A DNA stretch of 15,858 nt. Source: Eshraghiella sp964576255 (GTDB lineage: Bacteria > Bacillota > Clostridia > Lachnospirales > Lachnospiraceae). The notes beneath the pieces were generated by a model. The model did not search any database, was not told where the DNA came from, and saw only the letters and a program-made list of their open reading frames with translations. The stretch spans positions 1 through 15,858 of the forward strand of contig CAZNUK010000053.1 of the NCBI GenBank assembly GCA_964576255.1, in the 5' to 3' direction. How positions within the stretch are numbered: position 1 is the stretch's first letter; the number at the start of each line of letters is the position of its first letter. Position numbers and translations under genes: made by a program. This document shows, in pieces, positions 6,657-13,266 of this stretch.

Positions 6657-6753
6657 ATTGATTACCACCTTTCTTTGTTTGTATATTTTCTCTTATGCAA
6701 GATAAATATAAATCTTGTGCTACTTTACAATGTTTTATCATTGTTCTTTTCAT
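6649..6753 (-). CDS. Possible 34-residue leader ORF coupled to the next gene
   Basis: Starts at ATG 6753 (MKRTMIKHCKVAQDLYLS...) and ends at TAA 6649-6651, overlapping the ATG of the following gene (TATGATTAA). The overlap is typical of translational coupling. The ribosome site is weak (GGGGTAAAG, about 10-18 bases upstream), so this may be a chance frame. Confidence 0.25.
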   Translation of the reverse strand: MKRTMIKHCKVAQDLYLSCIRENIQTKKGGNQYD

Positions 6754-7029
6754 ATCTAAAATCTTTACCCCATTTCATTCACATCCTTTCAAATTGCCTA
6801 TTTTGCTTTACGATAAAGAAATTTAATTCTTATAATATTTCACATTGCTGTATCATTTTATTTTTACGTCTAACTCGTTTAATACATCTGTTCTCCTTTC
6901 TCACAGAGCGTCCTCTGCGTCAGCTGTTGATACTATAATATCGCCTTATATAACAGATGTAGAGCATTACAATAATTCGTTTATCCGAGTTGCTATTTAT
7001 ATAATCTAATTCACATTTTAATTATCTCA
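6754..7029. promoter_or_regulatory. Long intergenic control region with nested inverted repeats
   Basis: No convincing gene longer than the leader ORF. A 10-base inverted repeat (6883-6892 and 6952-6961, TACATCTGTT type) encloses a smaller hairpin CAGAG-CGTC-CTCTG (6904-6917). On the minus strand a possible promoter is TTGTAA-16-TATAAG, overlapping the right arm. Downstream, AAAGGAG is followed five bases later by ATG TAT TAA (start at 6888), a two-codon frame. Inference: the operon leader may be controlled by RNA structure or minimal-ORF translation, or the palindromes are binding sites. TATAATCTAA occurs at 7000-7009 and again at 7053-7062. Confidence 0.4.
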
Positions 7030-7058
7030 TTGATTTTTTAGTCTGAAATTTGTATAAT
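7030..7058 (+). promoter_or_regulatory. Promoter of the triple ribbon-helix-helix gene
   Basis: -35 TTGATT (7030-7035), exact 17-base spacer, perfect -10 TATAAT (7053-7058), about 32 bases before the start codon. The repeated TATAATCTAA over the -10 could be an operator. Confidence 0.65.
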
Positions 7059-7090
7059 CTAACTAAAAAGTTGTAAAGGAATTTTTTTAA

Positions 7091-7684
7091 ATGTATAAAT
7101 TAAACTTTAAAATATCATTAAACTGTTATACCGATTTAAATAGATATGCTACCTCACTAAATCTACCTATTCAAACAATAATTAGACATATACTTAGTGA
7201 ACAACTACTTTGTTATAAGAATAAACCTGATGAATTCAAGAGAAACTTTATAAATTGCAAACCAAAGAGAACAGAAGGAACAATAGATGCATATGGCAAG
7301 CAAAAATTACCTAAATCCTATTCCATAGAAGTGTCTGAATATATATATACTAATATACAAGAAATAAAATCTGAATATAAAACTAAGACAAATACTGTTG
7401 TTAATAACATCTTACATATTGGAATTAAAGATATTCTCAAAAACTTTGATATAAAGATGTCTACACATCATAATGATTTAGTAGGTATTACAAAACAATA
7501 TGCTATTCCGTTATCAAATGAATTTACTGAACGTTTACAGGATATTGCAGAAATTAAAGGAATTAAAATAAATCATCTAATGTCTTTAATAATTGGAGAT
7601 TTTTTAATAGACAACTATACTGACTATGATGATGGCATTTATATGAATTCTGAAACTGGCGAATATAATCATGGTGTATGGTAA
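7091..7684 (+). CDS. Protein with three ribbon-helix-helix-like modules
   Basis: A 197-residue cytoplasmic protein of no family I can name. Three stretches share a beta strand plus two helices: residues 6-39 (FKISLNCYTDLNRYA...), 77-112 (YSIEVSEYIYTNIQEI...) and 137-172 (YAIPLSNEFTERLQDI...). The second and third align without gaps over 36 residues. The pattern is that of MetJ/Arc-type DNA-binding modules, which normally act as dimers of single copies. The linkers are basic (KRNFINCKPKRTEG). It has AAAGGA before the ATG and its own promoter, and it diverges from the replication/transfer operon. A role as the element's regulator or an origin/oriT-binding accessory protein is inferred. Confidence 0.65.
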   Translation: MYKLNFKISLNCYTDLNRYATSLNLPIQTIIRHILSEQLLCYKNKPDEFKRNFINCKPKRTEGTIDAYGKQKLPKSYSIEVSEYIYTNIQEIKSEYKTKTNTVVNNILHIGIKDILKNFDIKMSTHHNDLVGITKQYAIPLSNEFTERLQDIAEIKGIKINHLMSLIIGDFLIDNYTDYDDGIYMNSETGEYNHGVW

Positions 7685-7780
7685 ACACATCTTATTTATA
7701 TCCTCAAAGAGGTTTATACAGATTTGCTATTTATAATTCTTTATGAAATAATACTTATCTTCTATATTTTGCACATAAAA

Positions 7781-7813
7781 AAATACACAGAGCCTATCGA
7801 ACTCTGTGTATTT
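7781..7813. terminator. Bidirectional terminator between convergent genes
   Basis: 12-base arms (7781-7792 AAATACACAGAG and 7802-7813) with a 9-base loop, an A-run before and a T-rich stretch after. It separates the plus-strand triple-module gene from the minus-strand surface protein gene. Confidence 0.8.
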
Positions 7814-7843
7814 CTCACTTTAATAAATATTCTATCTGTATTG

Positions 7844-9394
7844 TTATGCTCTTTTTCTCATCTTGCTACCTGCAAGTACTGCTAACATTGTACCTGCTAC
7901 TACAAATAAAACAACATACATAATCACATTGTTTGTATCGCCTGTATCTGGTGTTTCTGTTGGTCCTGCTGGTACATCTGCTGAATTATCTTTACTAACA
8001 TCTGTTGTTGTCACTACATATGTAGAACAATGGTCCTGCTTAACTGTTATATACCCCTCATTATCTACCTTAACTGACTGAACGAGTGTATAACCAGCTT
8101 CAACTTTCTGTGAATAGTAAAGTGTCTGACCTGCTCTGTCTGCACCTACTGGAATTTTAACAGTTGCTTCTGCTGGTAAATTACCTGAATAGTTAAAATC
8201 AATTAAACTTACGAAATTGTCTTTTGTAACAACACCCATATTTGAATGCTTGCTATAGTCGTCTGACATAGATACCCCAAAATCATATGTATCTTTGCCA
8301 TCTACTGCTTTCATTGTACCCTTAGCAAATGTAAGTGTAATTCCTACTGGAGTTTTAATTACTACATCTTTTGTAGCATTCTCTGTGATAAGTGTTACCA
8401 TATCATCTTTTGAAATAGATTTGTTATCTTCTGTAAGTGTAACTTCTTTAACTTCGGTAGTTGTATCATCCTTATCTGTATCGTCTGTATCTGTATCATC
8501 TGTAGGCATTTCATCAAGATATGTAAATGGATTATTCTCACTTGTTAAAGCGCTTTCTGAAGCTATGTATGTCCATGATGTATGGGTCTCTCCTGTTTCA
8601 GGATGAGTATATTTTATACATACACGTGCTAAGAACATGTTATTATTAAAAAATGAATCAAAACCATCAAGATTTCCTACTCCATTAAAGAACACCTCTT
8701 GAATTTCATTCCAGCTTGTTTTATCCGTAGAATTCATAATATCCATAATTTCACTTGATATCATATTATGGTAATTATACTTCATCCACAAACTTCCACC
8801 AACATACTCACCTGGACCCTTGATTTCCCATGATTCTTCATAACCAAAAATTCCTTCATCTCCACCATCTGCTCTATAGTCATCACTGGAATAGTAAAGA
8901 TTATCTTGGATATTAAATTCACCTTTAGCATTTTCTAACAAATTAAAATCATATCCTAATCTGTATACCGTATTATCCCCATCTGACAAGGCAACCTCGT
9001 CATAACATTTGGCGAAATTAAACTTACCACTATCATCTTTATACCACAGATATGTCTCAATGTACATTTCTGTAACATCTTCTTCACTATATGTAGAATT
9101 ATCCCAGTTAACAGAAAATACTGTATTATCGTCTACTATATGAACATCTGCATATTTATCCATTGTAAGTCCTGTTATTTCACTAATTGACTTTCCATAC
9201 ATAGCTTCAACTACAGCTATTGTATCTTCTTCTGAAAGGTACTTAACACCTACCTCATTTTCAAACACCATATCAAAAGATTCCTTATCTGTTACCTGTG
9301 TTTCTTCCGCACTTACAAGCGATACACTTGAAAATGCCATTATTCCCGCTAATGCTAATGCACTTAACGACTTAAATAGTTTACTATTCTTCAT
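7844..9394 (-). CDS. Sortase-anchored surface protein (cargo)
   Basis: A 516-residue secreted wall protein. The signal peptide is at 1-29 (KNSKLFK, hydrophobic core, cut after LVSA). The C-terminus is a sorting signal: TPDTG (481-485), about 20 hydrophobic residues, then KMRKRA. This LPXTG variant is common in Clostridia. The first half (about 30-295) is rich in Asp, Tyr and Trp and unrecognised. A DDTDTDDTDKDDTTT spacer follows near 300, then a beta-rich part (about 315-465) like a wall-proximal domain. No enzyme motif is visible; adhesion or binding is possible. The start has AAGGAGA upstream. The leader is nearly the same as that of the lipoprotein gene at 811. It is probably regulated by the divergent small protein at 9554. 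Confidence 0.9.
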   Translation of the reverse strand: MKNSKLFKSLSALALAGIMAFSSVSLVSAEETQVTDKESFDMVFENEVGVKYLSEEDTIAVVEAMYGKSISEITGLTMDKYADVHIVDDNTVFSVNWDNSTYSEEDVTEMYIETYLWYKDDSGKFNFAKCYDEVALSDGDNTVYRLGYDFNLLENAKGEFNIQDNLYYSSDDYRADGGDEGIFGYEESWEIKGPGEYVGGSLWMKYNYHNMISSEIMDIMNSTDKTSWNEIQEVFFNGVGNLDGFDSFFNNNMFLARVCIKYTHPETGETHTSWTYIASESALTSENNPFTYLDEMPTDDTDTDDTDKDDTTTEVKEVTLTEDNKSISKDDMVTLITENATKDVVIKTPVGITLTFAKGTMKAVDGKDTYDFGVSMSDDYSKHSNMGVVTKDNFVSLIDFNYSGNLPAEATVKIPVGADRAGQTLYYSQKVEAGYTLVQSVKVDNEGYITVKQDHCSTYVVTTTDVSKDNSADVPAGPTETPDTGDTNNVIMYVVLFVVAGTMLAVLAGSKMRKRA

Positions 9395-9400
9395 GACTTT

Positions 9401-9419
9401 TCTCCTTTTCCTACCATTT
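9401..9419 (-). repeat. Leader block identical to that of the lipoprotein gene
   Basis: The 19 bases here are identical to those at 818-836 and include the ribosome binding site. On the plus strand they read TCTCCTTTTCCTACCATTT. Similarity continues upstream through the -10 region in both places. This points to common ancestry of the two expression units. Confidence 0.85.
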
Positions 9420-9448
9420 ATTGCTATGGCAAATTTATTAATATGTTA

Positions 9449-9477
9449 ATGATAGCATATTTTACCCTCTTTTGCAA
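9449..9477 (-). promoter_or_regulatory. Promoter of the surface protein gene
   Basis: On the minus strand: -35 TTGCAA (9472-9477), 17-base spacer, -10 TATCAT (9449-9454). The same geometry is seen at the lipoprotein promoter. Confidence 0.6.
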
Positions 9478-9528
9478 TACGCTTTGTATTGCAATATGCA
9501 ATGCTTCTTTCCCATTCATTTTGCAATA
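9472..9528. promoter_or_regulatory. TTGCAATA operator cluster
   Basis: TTGCAATAC (9472-9480) and GTATTGCAA (9486-9494) form a perfect 9-base inverted repeat with a 5-base centre over the -35. A partial copy lies near 9498-9503 and another TTGCAATA at 9521-9528, just before the small regulator. Short repeated half-sites suit ribbon-helix-helix binding (inferred). Confidence 0.55.
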
Positions 9529-9553
9529 TCATATAGTAAAGGAGGGTGCATAC

Positions 9554-9736
9554 ATGTCATTTACATTAAAACCTAATCGAAAAGAAACAGAAAACAAAAC
9601 TATTCGTTTTCCTGTACCTCTTATAGAAGAAATTGATAAAACCATAGCAGGACAAGAAGTTTCTTTTTCTTCCTTTGTAATCCAAGCTTGTGAATATGCT
9701 TTAGAACACATGGAAGGAAACGAAGTAAACAAATGA
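9554..9736 (+). CDS. Small ribbon-helix-helix regulator
   Basis: A 60-residue Arc/CopG-like protein. A basic N-terminus leads to the strand KTIRFPVPL, then helix IEEIDKTIAGQEV and helix SFSSFVIQACEYALEHM. The start at 9554 has AAAGGAGGG 9 bases upstream; the longer frame from 9443 lacks a site. It is divergent from the surface protein gene, with TTGCAATA sites between them, so it most likely represses that gene and itself. It is the last gene before the right end of the element. Confidence 0.8.
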   Translation: MSFTLKPNRKETENKTIRFPVPLIEEIDKTIAGQEVSFSSFVIQACEYALEHMEGNEVNK

Positions 9737-9753
9737 TAAATCATTTATCATTT
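9731..9753. repeat. Perfect 23-base palindrome over the regulator's stop codon
   Basis: Arms AAATGATAAAT (9731-9741) and ATTTATCATTT (9743-9753) around one base. The loop is too small for a normal RNA hairpin, so a protein-binding site is more likely. TGA of the regulator is at 9734-9736. Confidence 0.5.
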
Positions 9754-9770
9754 TAATATTAACTAATAAC

Positions 9771-9812
9771 AAAAAAACTGACACCATACTTAAATAGTGT
9801 CAGCTTTTTTAT
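9771..9812. terminator. Bidirectional terminator at the right end of the element
   Basis: CTGACAC and GTGTCAG form the stem (with flanking A-run and T-run; near-match CAT/ATA inside), at 9778-9784 and 9796-9802. It would stop the small regulator's transcript and also readthrough from lysS. Confidence 0.75.
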
Positions 9813-9823
9813 TTTATAAAATT

Positions 9824-9845
9824 TTGGTCGTAAATTGGTCGTAAG
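9824..9845 (+). repeat. Two tandem integrase arm repeats (right end)
   Basis: TTGGTCGTAAA (9824-9834) and TTGGTCGTAAG (9835-9845), same motif and orientation as the three copies at the left end, and 20 bases from the core. Confidence 0.75.
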
Positions 9846-9864
9846 TTTTGTTATCCAAACTCTG

Positions 9865-9880
9865 AAACCCTTGATTTTAC
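9865..9880. other. Right attachment site (attR core) next to lysS
   Basis: AAACCCT (9865-9871) is shared with attL. TTTTAC (9875-9880) is the outer arm that pairs with GTAAAA at 1842-1847. The lysS stop codon begins 6 bases further on, so insertion leaves lysS intact. Confidence 0.55.
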
Positions 9881-9885
9881 TGCAT

Positions 9886-11379
9886 TTATTTGTCTAAAGA
9901 CTTCATCGTTGGGAACAATAAAACATCTCGAATTGCAGGTGAGTCTGTAAGTAACATAACAAGTCTGTCAATTCCGTATCCGATACCGCCTGTAGGAGGC
10001 ATACCGATATCAAGTGCGTTAAGGAAGTCCTCATCTGTTGTATTAGCTTCCTCATCACCCTGAGCAAGCTGCTCTTCCTGGGCTTTAAAACGCTCTCTCT
10101 GGTCGATTGGGTCATTAAGCTCAGAATATGCATTACACATTTCCCAACCATTCATGAAAAGCTCAAAACGCTCTACATAGTCAGGATTCTCCGGTTTCTT
10201 CTTAGTAAGCGGAGAAATTTCAATTGGATGATCCATAACAAAAGTAGGCTGAATTAAATGCTCCTCAACAAATTCCTCAAAGAACAAGTTAAGGATGTCA
10301 CCCTTCTTGTGTCTCTCTTCAAATTCAACATGTTTTTCCCTAGCGATAGCTCTTGCTTCTTCAAGAGTATTAATCTCGTTAAAATCTACGCCGGAATATT
10401 TTTTAACCGCATCAATCATTGTGATTCGCTCAAAAGGCTTGCCAAGGTCCATTTCAATTCCATTGTAGGTAATGGTTGTTGTTCCAAGAACCTCCTGTGC
10501 CACATGTCTGAACATATTCTCAGTTAAGTCCATCATTCCGTTGTAGTCAGTATATGCCTGATATAACTCCATAAGTGTAAACTCAGGATTATGTCTTGTG
10601 TCAAGACCCTCGTTACGGAACACTCTTCCGATTTCGTATACTCTCTCAAGACCACCAACGATAAGTCTCTTAAGGTAAAGCTCAAGAGAAATTCTAAGCT
10701 TAAAATCCTCATCAAGGGCGTTAAAATGAGTCTCAAAAGGTCTTGCAGCCGCACCGCCTGCGTTAGCTACAAGCATAGGAGTCTCAACCTCCATAAAGCC
10801 CTGTGTATCTAAGTATTTACGAATAGCAGTAATGATTTTGGAACGCTTAATAAAAGTATCCTTAACCTCTGTATTCATAATTAAATCAACATATCTCTGA
10901 CGATATCTCAAATCAGTATTGGTAAGACCATGATATTTCTCAGGAAGAATCTGTAAACTCTTTGATAAAAGAGTAACCTTCTCTGCATGGATTGAAATCT
11001 CCCCGGTCTTAGTCTCAAATACTTTACCAGTAATTCCAACAATATCACCAATATCAAGCTTCTTGAAATCAGCGTAATCCTCTTCTCCAAGGCTGTCCTT
11101 TGCAACATAGGACTGGATTGTTCCCTTAAGATCCTGCACATGACAGAATGAAGCCTTACCCATTACTCGTTTAGACATCATTCTTCCTGCAATGGTAACT
11201 GTCTGGTCATTAAGGGTATCAAAATTGTCCTTAATCTCCTGACTGTGATTGGTTACGTCAAATTTGGTGATTTCAAAAGGGTTCTTGCCCCTTTCCACTA
11301 AATCCTTTAATTTATCTTTTCTTACCTGAATTAAGGCATTGGTATCCTGGACCTGCTGTCCGTTATTCTGCTCTGCCAA
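9886..11379 (-). CDS. lysS: Lysyl-tRNA synthetase, class II
   Basis: It charges tRNA-Lys with lysine in the cytoplasm. The 497 residues are the usual length. An N-terminal OB-fold anticodon-binding domain covers about 60-150 (TVTIAGRMMSKRVMGKASF). The catalytic domain starts around TDLRYRQRYVDL, with motif 1 near FMEVETPML, motif 2 near YEIGRVFRNEGLDTRHNPEFT, and motif 3 GIGYGIDRLVMLL near the end. It ends LLFPTMKSLDK. The start codon is TTG at 11379, with AAGGAGAG upstream; no ATG is better placed. It follows greA by 31 bases under the same promoter. The mobile element sits directly after its stop codon, so the natural downstream sequence is displaced. Confidence 0.97.
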   Translation of the reverse strand: MAEQNNGQQVQDTNALIQVRKDKLKDLVERGKNPFEITKFDVTNHSQEIKDNFDTLNDQTVTIAGRMMSKRVMGKASFCHVQDLKGTIQSYVAKDSLGEEDYADFKKLDIGDIVGITGKVFETKTGEISIHAEKVTLLSKSLQILPEKYHGLTNTDLRYRQRYVDLIMNTEVKDTFIKRSKIITAIRKYLDTQGFMEVETPMLVANAGGAAARPFETHFNALDEDFKLRISLELYLKRLIVGGLERVYEIGRVFRNEGLDTRHNPEFTLMELYQAYTDYNGMMDLTENMFRHVAQEVLGTTTITYNGIEMDLGKPFERITMIDAVKKYSGVDFNEINTLEEARAIAREKHVEFEERHKKGDILNLFFEEFVEEHLIQPTFVMDHPIEISPLTKKKPENPDYVERFELFMNGWEMCNAYSELNDPIDQRERFKAQEEQLAQGDEEANTTDEDFLNALDIGMPPTGGIGYGIDRLVMLLTDSPAIRDVLLFPTMKSLDK

Positions 11380-11410
11380 GGTATTCTCTCCTTACTATCT
11401 AATATTTGTA

Positions 11411-11890
11411 TTAATCTCTTGCAACCTTAATAACTTTATATTTGGTTACTCCTGCCATGGTATCAACTTCCACAACATCTCCTGCCACTTTGCCAATCAA
11501 AGCTTTTCCAAGTGGCGATTCGTTGGAAATCTTATTCTCAAGGCTCTTTGCCTCTGTAGAACCTACAAGCTTAAAATCAATTTCCTCATCATATTCCATA
11601 TCCAAAACAGTAACAACGCAACCGATGTTAGCAGCACCCTGATTATCAGTATCATCATCAGCTACTTCTGCATTTTTAAGGATTTTTTCAATCTCTTCAA
11701 TTCTTGCTTCAATATCTCTCTGCTCATCTTTAGCAGCATCATACTCTGCATTTTCTGAAAGGTCTCCCTGTTCTCTGGCTTCCTTAATCTTCTGAGCCAC
11801 TTCTTTTCTTCTAACTACCTTGAGATCCTGTAATTCATCCTCAAGTTTTTTAAGACCCTCATATGTCATTAAATTTTTCTTCTCTGCCAT
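11411..11890 (-). CDS. greA: Transcription elongation factor GreA
   Basis: It rescues backtracked RNA polymerase by stimulating cleavage of the transcript. The 159 residues have the standard build. The N-terminal coiled coil covers about 8-75, with the acidic tip segment GDLSENAEYDAAKDEQ (D and E of the tip loop present). The C-terminal FKBP-like domain ends GDVVEVDTMAGVTKYKVIKV. I start at ATG 11890, with AAAGGTG 9 bases upstream, rather than at the GTG four codons earlier. First gene of the greA-lysS unit. Confidence 0.95.
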   Translation of the reverse strand: MAEKKNLMTYEGLKKLEDELQDLKVVRRKEVAQKIKEAREQGDLSENAEYDAAKDEQRDIEARIEEIEKILKNAEVADDDTDNQGAANIGCVVTVLDMEYDEEIDFKLVGSTEAKSLENKISNESPLGKALIGKVAGDVVEVDTMAGVTKYKVIKVARD

Positions 11891-11947
11891 TTTGCTACAC
11901 ACCTTTCTTATTGGGTATTACCTTCCCCACAGATAATAATTCACATA

Positions 11948-11977
11948 ATTATAAAATAAATGAAAATCATTTGTCAA
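11948..11977 (-). promoter_or_regulatory. Promoter of greA-lysS
   Basis: Consensus -35 TTGACA (11972-11977), 18-base spacer, consensus -10 TATAAT (11948-11953) on the minus strand. The -35 lies inside the last codons of dusB, so greA-lysS can be transcribed apart from the upstream operon. Confidence 0.75.
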
Positions 11978-12929
11978 TCATTCTTTTGTCCAATAGCTCA
12001 AACAATTCGTCTAATGACTCCGTATGATTGACTTCATCTCTCAGTGCCGCACAGTTGTGAAGCCCCGTTGTGTACCAGGATACGTGCTTACGCATCTCCC
12101 TGACCACCATAAATTCAGGCTTATATTCCACCATCAGCCTGGCATGTCGGACAATCATATCCTTACGCTCCTTAACTGTTGGGGGAGGTGGAATTTCCCT
12201 GCCTTCCATCACTGCATTAATTTCCCTGAAAATCCACGGATTGCCCTTGGCGCCTCTGCCAACCGCAATTCCCTGACATCCCGTTTCCTGAAGCATTCTT
12301 TTGGCATCCTCACCGCTAAAAATATCTCCATTTCCAAATACAGGGATATTAACACGCCGAACTACCTGCCCGATTATATCCCAGTCTGCTTTACCGGAAT
12401 AAAATTGTTCTCTGGTTCGTCCATGAACAGTTATCGCCGACGCACCGGATTCCTCCATAATATGTGCAAATTCCACTGCATTAACACTGTTATCATCAAA
12501 CCCCTTTCGGAACTTAACTGTTACAGGGAGCTTGACTCTTTTTACCATAGTTTCAACAATTTTACCCGCCAAAATTGGGTCCTTCATAAGTGCCGAGCCC
12601 TCGTGATTATTAACCACCTTAGGTACCGGACATCCCATATTAATATCAAATCCGGCAAACCCTCTGTCTGAAAGTCGGTCGGCAATATCCGCCATAATCT
12701 CTGGGTCTGAACCAAATAGCTGTAATGCCACCGGCGCCTCCTCTTCCTTGGTAAGCATAAGAAGCTCCGTATTTTTGTTATTATACAAAACAGCCTTGGC
12801 ACTAACCATCTCCGTAACCATATAACCACAGCCCTGTTCCTTACACAAAAGCCTGTATGGCAAATCCGTAACCCCGGCCATAGGAGCTAGCATTACCGGA
12901 TTAGTTATCTCAACATTTCCTATTCGCAT
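11967..12929 (-). CDS. dusB: tRNA-dihydrouridine synthase
   Basis: A flavin enzyme that reduces uridines in the tRNA D-loop to dihydrouridine with NADPH. The 320 residues have the Dus TIM-barrel opening NPVMLAPMAGVTDLPYR. The catalytic Cys100 lies in DINMGCPVPKV. FMN-binding segments follow: VTVKFRKGFD, ITVHGRTREQFYSG and GRGAKGNPWIF. The DusB subgroup is likely because it sits beside greA/lysS as in other Firmicutes; the subgroup is not proved. The start overlaps the preceding gene by 10 bases, so the two are probably coupled. Confidence 0.93.
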   Translation of the reverse strand: MRIGNVEITNPVMLAPMAGVTDLPYRLLCKEQGCGYMVTEMVSAKAVLYNNKNTELLMLTKEEEAPVALQLFGSDPEIMADIADRLSDRGFAGFDINMGCPVPKVVNNHEGSALMKDPILAGKIVETMVKRVKLPVTVKFRKGFDDNSVNAVEFAHIMEESGASAITVHGRTREQFYSGKADWDIIGQVVRRVNIPVFGNGDIFSGEDAKRMLQETGCQGIAVGRGAKGNPWIFREINAVMEGREIPPPPTVKERKDMIVRHARLMVEYKPEFMVVREMRKHVSWYTTGLHNCAALRDEVNHTESLDELFELLDKRMIDK

Positions 12930-13258
12930 ATAATTTTCCCCGGTTCTTCTTTGAGGATAAATACCTTATAAAACATCTCCAGTGCCTCAAAAGTCTCTTT
13001 CTTGTCCTCCTGAAGTCTTTTGATTTTCAGTCCTGCGCCGATTTCGTCATACAATAAATCGCCCTCGTCTGCCACAGTTTCCAACATCAAATCGCCTTCC
13101 GGAGAATATTTTGCCACGAAAATTCCTCCTACATCCTCAGTAAACATTACTGCCATTATCTGAAGTTCCTCCTTGATACTTTCCGGAAGCTTGTCAAATT
13201 TGTCGTTAAAATAATATTTCTGTTCATAAGCACTGGATGCACACAATACATTTTCCAT
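12920..13258 (-). CDS. Small conserved protein of unknown function (DUF6145-like)
   Basis: 112 residues from the chosen start MENVLCASS at 13258. AGGTG lies 5 bases upstream, while the open frame to 13336 runs into birA and has no site. It has no signal or membrane segment. It reads as a compact alpha/beta protein with IKEELQIMAVMFTEDVGGIFVAKYSPEGDLMLE and an acidic C-terminal part. I believe it belongs to a Lachnospiraceae family annotated DUF6145, from memory and without a search. It lies 8 bases after birA and overlaps dusB. Confidence 0.8.
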   Translation of the reverse strand: MENVLCASSAYEQKYYFNDKFDKLPESIKEELQIMAVMFTEDVGGIFVAKYSPEGDLMLETVADEGDLLYDEIGAGLKIKRLQEDKKETFEALEMFYKVFILKEEPGKIICE

Positions 13259-13266
13259 CATATCAC

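Larger units (their letters stand above)
1845..9871. mobile_element. Integrated element (about 8.0 kb) with CRESS-type Rep, FtsK-like ATPase and Tn916-type Int/Xis
   Basis: The limits rest on a shared AAACCCT at both ends (1845-1851 and 9865-9871), direct TTGGTCGTAAG-type repeats just inside each end, and an integrase next to the left end. Cargo lies at the right end: a triple ribbon-helix-helix protein, a sortase-anchored surface protein and a small regulator. No type IV secretion genes and no classical relaxase are visible. It therefore fits an integrative mobilizable element or integrated plasmid better than a self-transmissible conjugative element. The right junction is immediately after the lysS stop codon; the left junction abuts the metG remnant. 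Confidence 0.8.

Noticed and set aside
6675..6938. Plus-strand frame of 87 residues before the triple-module gene
   Set aside because: No ribosome site; the Phe/Leu/Ser-rich composition reflects AT-rich non-coding DNA, and it covers the control region of the opposite operon.
8295..8606. Ser/Val/Thr-rich plus-strand frame of 103 residues opposite the surface protein gene
   Set aside because: It mirrors the Asp/Thr linker of the real gene and has no start signals.
9778..9802. Right-end hairpin CTGACAC/GTGTCAG as an element terminal inverted repeat
   Set aside because: No matching copy at the left end, and the flanking A- and T-runs mark it as a terminator; a tyrosine integrase does not need terminal inverted repeats.
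10258..10527. Plus-strand open frames within lysS, greA, dusB, birA and argF
   Set aside because: They lie opposite genes with clear family motifs, lack ribosome sites and have unlikely compositions; they are shadows.
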